From Ciona savignyi (Eukaryota > Chordata > Ascidiacea > Phlebobranchia > Cionidae), in assembly GCA_000149265.1 (NCBI GenBank), contig CH003444.1, positions 120,095 through 184,094 on the forward strand: 64,000 nucleotides of DNA, given 5' to 3'. How positions within the stretch are numbered: position 1 is the first letter of the stretch; each line of letters opens with the position of its first letter. The notes under the pieces were generated by a model. That model was not told the DNA's origin. It worked only from the letters and a program-made list of their open reading frames with translations, and ran no database searches. The position numbers were made by a program, and so were the translations under genes. This document shows, piece by piece, positions 59,080 through 64,000 of the stretch.

Positions 59080-62000
59080 AATTAAACAACTGTCATATCA
59101 TTGCCTCTATCGTTATCTTTTCATTTTCTGCATTATCCAACTGGATAAACTAATAACGAATAATAGTTTAATTTACTTATCGTCTCCTCAATGAAACTAC
59201 GCAAAAAAATGTAAAATAAGCAAACATGAAAAAACGGCAAAACAATCGCCGGAAAGCAATTGTTAAGCACTCCCAGTAATTCTATAACTATCGTATTTTG
59301 TTCCTAATATCTTCTTCCTATATTTCGCAACAGCAAACACTGCAGACTTTAAAACTGAGATTGAAGAAGCGTGTTGTGGCCAAAATTGAAGCAAGAACTT
59401 GATCATACACCACACACTGCAATAACTCGGAAACCCGACGGTGGGCACGAAGTAATCTGACTCTTGCCCGCTTGGGTACACTTCCCTGCGTATTTCCGAG
59501 GTGATCTGGCGATTGCCCGTGTGATAACGCTTTTAGCGTTTTCCCATTTTCGAACATGTATCCTATATATAATACGCAAACCGCCTTGACAAATGTTAAA
59601 CGAGAAATATTTCAGTAGCTTTCTGTTTTGCCAACAGCTCGGCTGTGTACGAATGTTAATAGACATTAAAAAGAAAGTCCAGTTTCAAAAAAACAACTTT
59701 AGATAGTTTTGAAAATTACCTCAGGTTATCTATATATAGTCGTGTTGTATCCTCTAGTCTAGAATAAAAAACGCGGCTGAATTATCACGCCGTCACATTG
59801 TCAAGCGAGTGGAATTTGGAGTTATTGCATCTTTAAGTGTCAGATTACCTTGCGGCAAACGTCTGGTATCCGAACTATACTGCAGTTGTAACTGTAGAAC
59901 TTTTAAGCGAATTAAACATTTTCAACTCATTTTATTGTGTGACAACGCGTTGATGTAAAAACGAACAAAATGCACTTGATTTTCTGTGTCCTTTGTCAGT
60001 CGGTTTTAATCCCAGCACTAGTTGTTTCCTCACAATTACCTCATCCCTTAATACCATGGCTTTCATATAAATCCATTAGGAACACTTATATCTGTTTATT
60101 ATAAGGCTCACATGTGTTCCTTATTTCAGCTTTCGGTTCTGTCTTAATCGTGTGCCTTGTAACTGTTGACTCGGTTGCTGTATCTGAATACATTAATAGG
60201 AAGTCTCAAGCGGTGTCTATGTGTAGATAAAAAGGCTTACATCATTTTTGTTTTATGATGAAGTTTTTTTATGATACATTTATGGATTTGGATTGAGTAA
60301 AAATTGTTGGCAAAGAAAACTGTTTATTTAGCTTACTTTAAACTTCAATTTTACTAGAACCTATTCATCCATGGGTTCTGGCAATGTCAACAAGACGGTT
60401 TTGTACCAAAGTACAAAACCGTCTAGCAAGCGACCGGTTTGGATTTAACAACTATTGTCTGCACTGTTCCGACTATTTTGCGATAGAGCCAATTAGACGG
60501 GTCTATAGAACGAATGTCGCTCAGTTCAAGAGTGTTGTTTGGACTTCAGTAGCCACACGGGACTTTTTTCAGGGTTAATTTACGCGACTTTTTTGATGTC
60601 CTTTAATTACGTACTTTTGGTGAATTGGTAGTAAAGTAAATTGCGTATTAAACTTTCGACCAGTTAGACTGGCGCTTTAGTGCGAAGCCTTTCAACCAAG
60701 AGGTTGCAGGTTCTAAACTGGTCGCTAGCTAATCGGTTGTGTTCTTGGGCAAGGCACTTAACGGACATTGCCTGAACCCAGCGGATTAATGGGTTCTACC
60801 AAATTGAAGGAACGAGTGAATCATACACAACACACTGCAATAGCTCCAGTAACCTGACGATGGGTACGAGGTAATCTGACGGTTGCCCGTATGTTAACCC
60901 CATTGGTTTTCCCATTCACGGGAATAAGCATGAATATCCTATGACCTATCCTACATTATGTGGGAAATTGATTGTATTGGAATACGGTTTAATATACCAC
61001 TAGGCCTATATCTTTATAACACAATAGATAGCATCTTATAAGTTCGACACACATTTATTTATTTCCTGTTAGCGTGTGTTTGTGTATATGTATATTTTCG
61101 AGTAAACCGTTAAAGATGGATGTTATATGCAAACATATTTGTTAGTATTAAAATGATCTATTTACTTATAAACGATAATAGTCTAATATAATGGCATGTT
61201 TTTATTTATTTATTACACGAGCGCTTTACAGAATAGTGTGGGATATATTAGTTCACGTATACTTCAGTAGTCTTTTATACTCTTTACTTTTTTTTAAATT
61301 GAAGTAAATTGTTTGTTCCGGGATATTGAAAAACAAAGTATATTGACCGTAAAATTGTATGTAGAGGGGAAAACCGTCGTACTTTTATTCTCTGCTTGGC
61401 AGAAGTTTTCCTGTCGTGCTGATTCACCCAAAATTTTCCACTATCTAATACATATTAGCTAACACCTCTAAAAATTTCTACTTTAGTTTATTTAATTCCT
61501 GTTATTATGGTGAGGCAAAGCAAAATAATCACTGGTTTCTATGCGGTTCAGTTTTAGGCGATTTCCCGGAAAATATTTATGGTTGGTATTCGGGGTATCC
61601 GAATCTTTTTTCTTTACATTTAAATTTACTATTAATTTGATTTACTGTGGTAACCCGGTGTGTGTAGAGCGCGTTTGTTCTTTTTCTAGTTTAATTTATT
61701 CATGTATAACTTTCCATACAAATTGTGATTGATCCTTACTATAGTCCCAAAATATTGGCTCTTAAAGAATAATCGGCGCTGAAATTTGAAAAAAACGGCT
61801 TTCTTGCTGATATTCTTGGGTCTTTACAGAAATTCCCTTGCGTTATTCAAATGTGGGTGAAACTTCAACGCATTTTATTGGCCAGGACCAGGCCCCAGGA
61901 TCCGATGGCGTCTATACCCGTACATAAATTTTTGTCTCGACCCCATAGGTACACACATGACGCGAGGGTAAACTTGACTGGCAGCGGAACCTTCACTAAA

Positions 62001-62456
62001 TAGAAAAACCATAAAAGTACACTAGTAGATTTACGTTTTTTTTTATAAGTGATCGCACAACGCTTTAAAAATAATGACGTAGGTGGAAAACAACTACTTT
62101 AAGTGTCAATGACTTCAGGAGGTGCAGAATGAACTCAGCCGGCGTGGATTAACTGAAATGCATTTTTTAAAATATGGTATCAACATTGCTATATGCCCTC
62201 CATTGACTGTCAGCGCGTAGCTTTTAAGATACTGCTTTATCGGGTCACAATGGGATCTGCCCCTGGATTTATTTACACCTTTACGTGCTATATATTGAAA
62301 TTCAAAGGAGTCTGGTTTTGTTAGGCCACGCATTCAGTTTAAAATACAGGACCAAACTTAAATGCCGCATGTTAAGCACTTTGATTTTGAGCAGTAGCCC
62401 TGCCATGAGTCGACTTTGCATGCAGCATCATACTTAAAACAGACTTTAACTGTGTG
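59080..62456. other. intergenic region with SINE copies
   Basis: A partial SINE lies at about 59395-59560 (plus) and a near full-length one at 60665-60955 (plus; head GCGAAGCCTTTCAACC, body GGCAAGGCACTTAACGGACA, tail ATATCCTATGACCTATCC). A short direct duplication, TTTTGTACCAAAGTACAAAA, at about 60400-60420 forms a small hairpin. No gene was recognised. Confidence 0.5.
60665..60955 (+). repeat. near full-length SINE
   Basis: It shares all family landmarks with the copy at 54608, including CGACGATGGGTACGAGGTAA and CATTCACGGGAATAAGCATG, and has the TATCC-type tail. Confidence 0.8.
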
Positions 62457-63451
62457 CTAATTTTCTATTCTTCCATATTTCATTTGTAAGAACACGGTCG
62501 CTGTTGAGCCAAAAGTTACAAGCAAAGCACCAACCACACTTGTAATCGGTGGAATAGTCTGGAGCAAAAGTGTTTCCTGAATAAAACCAAACACGATTAA
62601 AAGGCTATACCCCATTGATACTGGTCCGGCTTGTTCTAGCTGCAAAGCTTTAGCGAGTAATATTACGGAGGTTAAACCACATAATGAACTAGCCAATAGG
62701 TATCCCCAGTCCGAGATACAAGGAATGTACAATCCTTGCCTCGTTATACAAGCGTATATCGGAAACGCCACCAGGGCTTGAGCACTGACACTGCTCGTCA
62801 TTTGCGATAGGTTTACTTGGTTGTGTAATTGCCTTCCGGATATGAACTGTGCAGAGGCGAAGAAGGCGCATGTGAGCGAAAACAAGATGCCTACAGTTCT
62901 GTTGCCTGTTGTATACGACTGCTCTTTATCTTCGCCGAAAAGAAAAGCCGGTCTAGCCACGAGAAACACCCCAGCCATGCTCGCAATCGCCAGAACGAAG
63001 GTGCACGGGTGCTGTTTCTCTGTAGACATAACATAACAAATAAAAGTAAACATATTACATAAGTATAATCCTGACCTTTTAATACAACAGCTGAAAACAG
63101 CAATGTAAGGATGAAATAAGAGTTGCATATTGCAAGGCTATCCCCAGCTGATATTTGATCAAGCGCGAGATAAAACGAAAGACTGGAACCCATCGTGGTA
63201 AATCCGTACATCAGTAAGTATGCAGTTATTTTCAAGTCCATTGCTGGTAATTTGTTCTTTACGGCTTTCATAGTGAGGTATGGAATGCTTATCAAATACA
63301 TGATAACGAATCGAAGAAACCATACTTGCGCACTAACGGAGTCCTTCGTCAGTTTGTAAATAACAGCGGCAAACGATATAGTAAAGGCTGCTATAATTGA
63401 CAATGTAATACCAACGAATCTACGCCACTGCGTACATTTGGAAATCGGCAT
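62457..63451 (-). CDS. EamA/SLC35G-type transporter, two exons, complete
   Basis: This is a drug/metabolite-transporter superfamily membrane protein. Exons are 63076-63451 and 62457-63019, joined in phase 1, giving 312 residues. About ten hydrophobic segments form two EamA-type repeats. The first starts at VGITLSIIAAFTISFAAVIY. In the second, CAFFASAQFISGRQL and QLEQAGPVSMGYSLLIVFGF correspond to the conserved helices near the ends of EamA repeats. Size and the repeat pattern fit the SLC35G group, acyl-malonyl-condensing-enzyme-like proteins being the usual mislabel for this family. The substrate is not known. The start ATG at 63451 is the first in frame and fits the topology. No internal stop or unusual feature is seen. 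Confidence 0.8.
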
Positions 63452-64000
63452 ATTAGCACTCTACATTGAACACTACTTTCTACAGCAGTTAACACGACTT
63501 ATTACAGCCAACCAAATTACCAGTTCTCTAACTGTATACAAAACAAATGGTACCGTGTAGCCGTTACATCGTATCGAACTGCTCTAAATTGGCATTTTTA
63601 CTCCTCATGGTTTGTTTCTTTTTATATGGCGTCATTTTTAGATACGCACGAACAGTTTCTTGTTGGTCGCATTATTCGCTATAAGTATAAAGCAAGAAGT
63701 TTTCTAAAAAAAAAGCAATGCGTTGTCCGACTAACAGTTGACCAATTGGTGACTCTTAGGCTTAGTATATTGGAAACATTTTCTTAACAATGCAGGTAGG
63801 AAATCGACAATCAACACCTTTATTTAAAAATTGGGCATCTAAACCAAAAACATTGATATTGAGTCTAGTAAGTACATGCTGCTAACATTGACTCTAGGAT
63901 AGGATGGGATAGAATAGGATATTCATGTTTATCATGTGAATGGGGAGACCAAAGGAGTTATAACACACAGGCAATCGTTAGATCAGATCACCTCGCGCCC
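63452..64000. other. upstream flank of the transporter, ending in a SINE
   Basis: The 5' flank of the transporter shows no coding sequence. From 63895 to the window end runs a minus-strand SINE 3' part with an expanded (AGGAT)n-type tail (GGATAGGATGGGATAGAATA), then ATTCATGTTTATCATGTGAA. It is cut off by the window edge. A small fragment of the palindrome family lies at about 63800-63830. Confidence 0.6.

Overview
The window is eukaryotic, AT-rich DNA with spliced genes, short GT-AG introns and many small mobile elements. The gene set and a dense tRNA-like SINE family with a TATCC-type tail suggest a tunicate of the Ciona type. That assignment is an inference from gene content and repeat style; no database was searched. 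Exons below were joined by hand, using splice sites, phase agreement and family alignment from memory.

Layout. Positions 294-2452 (-) hold a complete troponin C gene in five coding exons. Head-to-head with it, 4528-6343 (+) is a complete four-exon EF-hand protein of the calglandulin/CALML6 type. Positions 6600-14600 are mostly repeats (a piggyBac-like MITE, an ATGGGTCCCA element with about 330-bp internal repeats) plus one orphan signal-peptide exon. Positions 14675-19244 (+) are FUT8, the core alpha-1,6-fucosyltransferase, in eight exons, with a one-base frame problem at the exon 1/exon 2 junction. Positions 20362-31925 are a composite segmental duplication: a copy of the FUT8 exon 2 region is fused to a copy of the 3' half of the EF-hand gene. 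It has been invaded by an inverted pair of ATGGGTCCCA elements and by a hAT element that itself carries a TTAA-flanked, Kolobok-like element encoding a THAP domain and a P2X7-type cysteine-rich domain.

The second half holds four genes. Positions 34378-36388 (+) encode a small MIT-domain protein with an MGSCCC acylation-type N-terminus and no ATPase domain. Positions 39839-52756 (-) are NVL, a double AAA ATPase of ribosome biogenesis, with 18 coding exons that can be traced almost completely. Positions 55471-59079 (+) encode a probable CaRF-like (ALS2CR8-type) protein in six exons. Positions 62457-63451 (-) are an EamA/SLC35G-type drug/metabolite transporter in two exons. NVL introns contain nested elements: a Harbinger-like element and a small hAT MITE, each inserted inside an older SINE copy or remnant.

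The genes do not form one pathway. The clearest functional grouping is the divergent pair of EF-hand genes at the left. The main interest lies in the nested mobile elements, the chimeric duplication and the MIT-only acylated protein.
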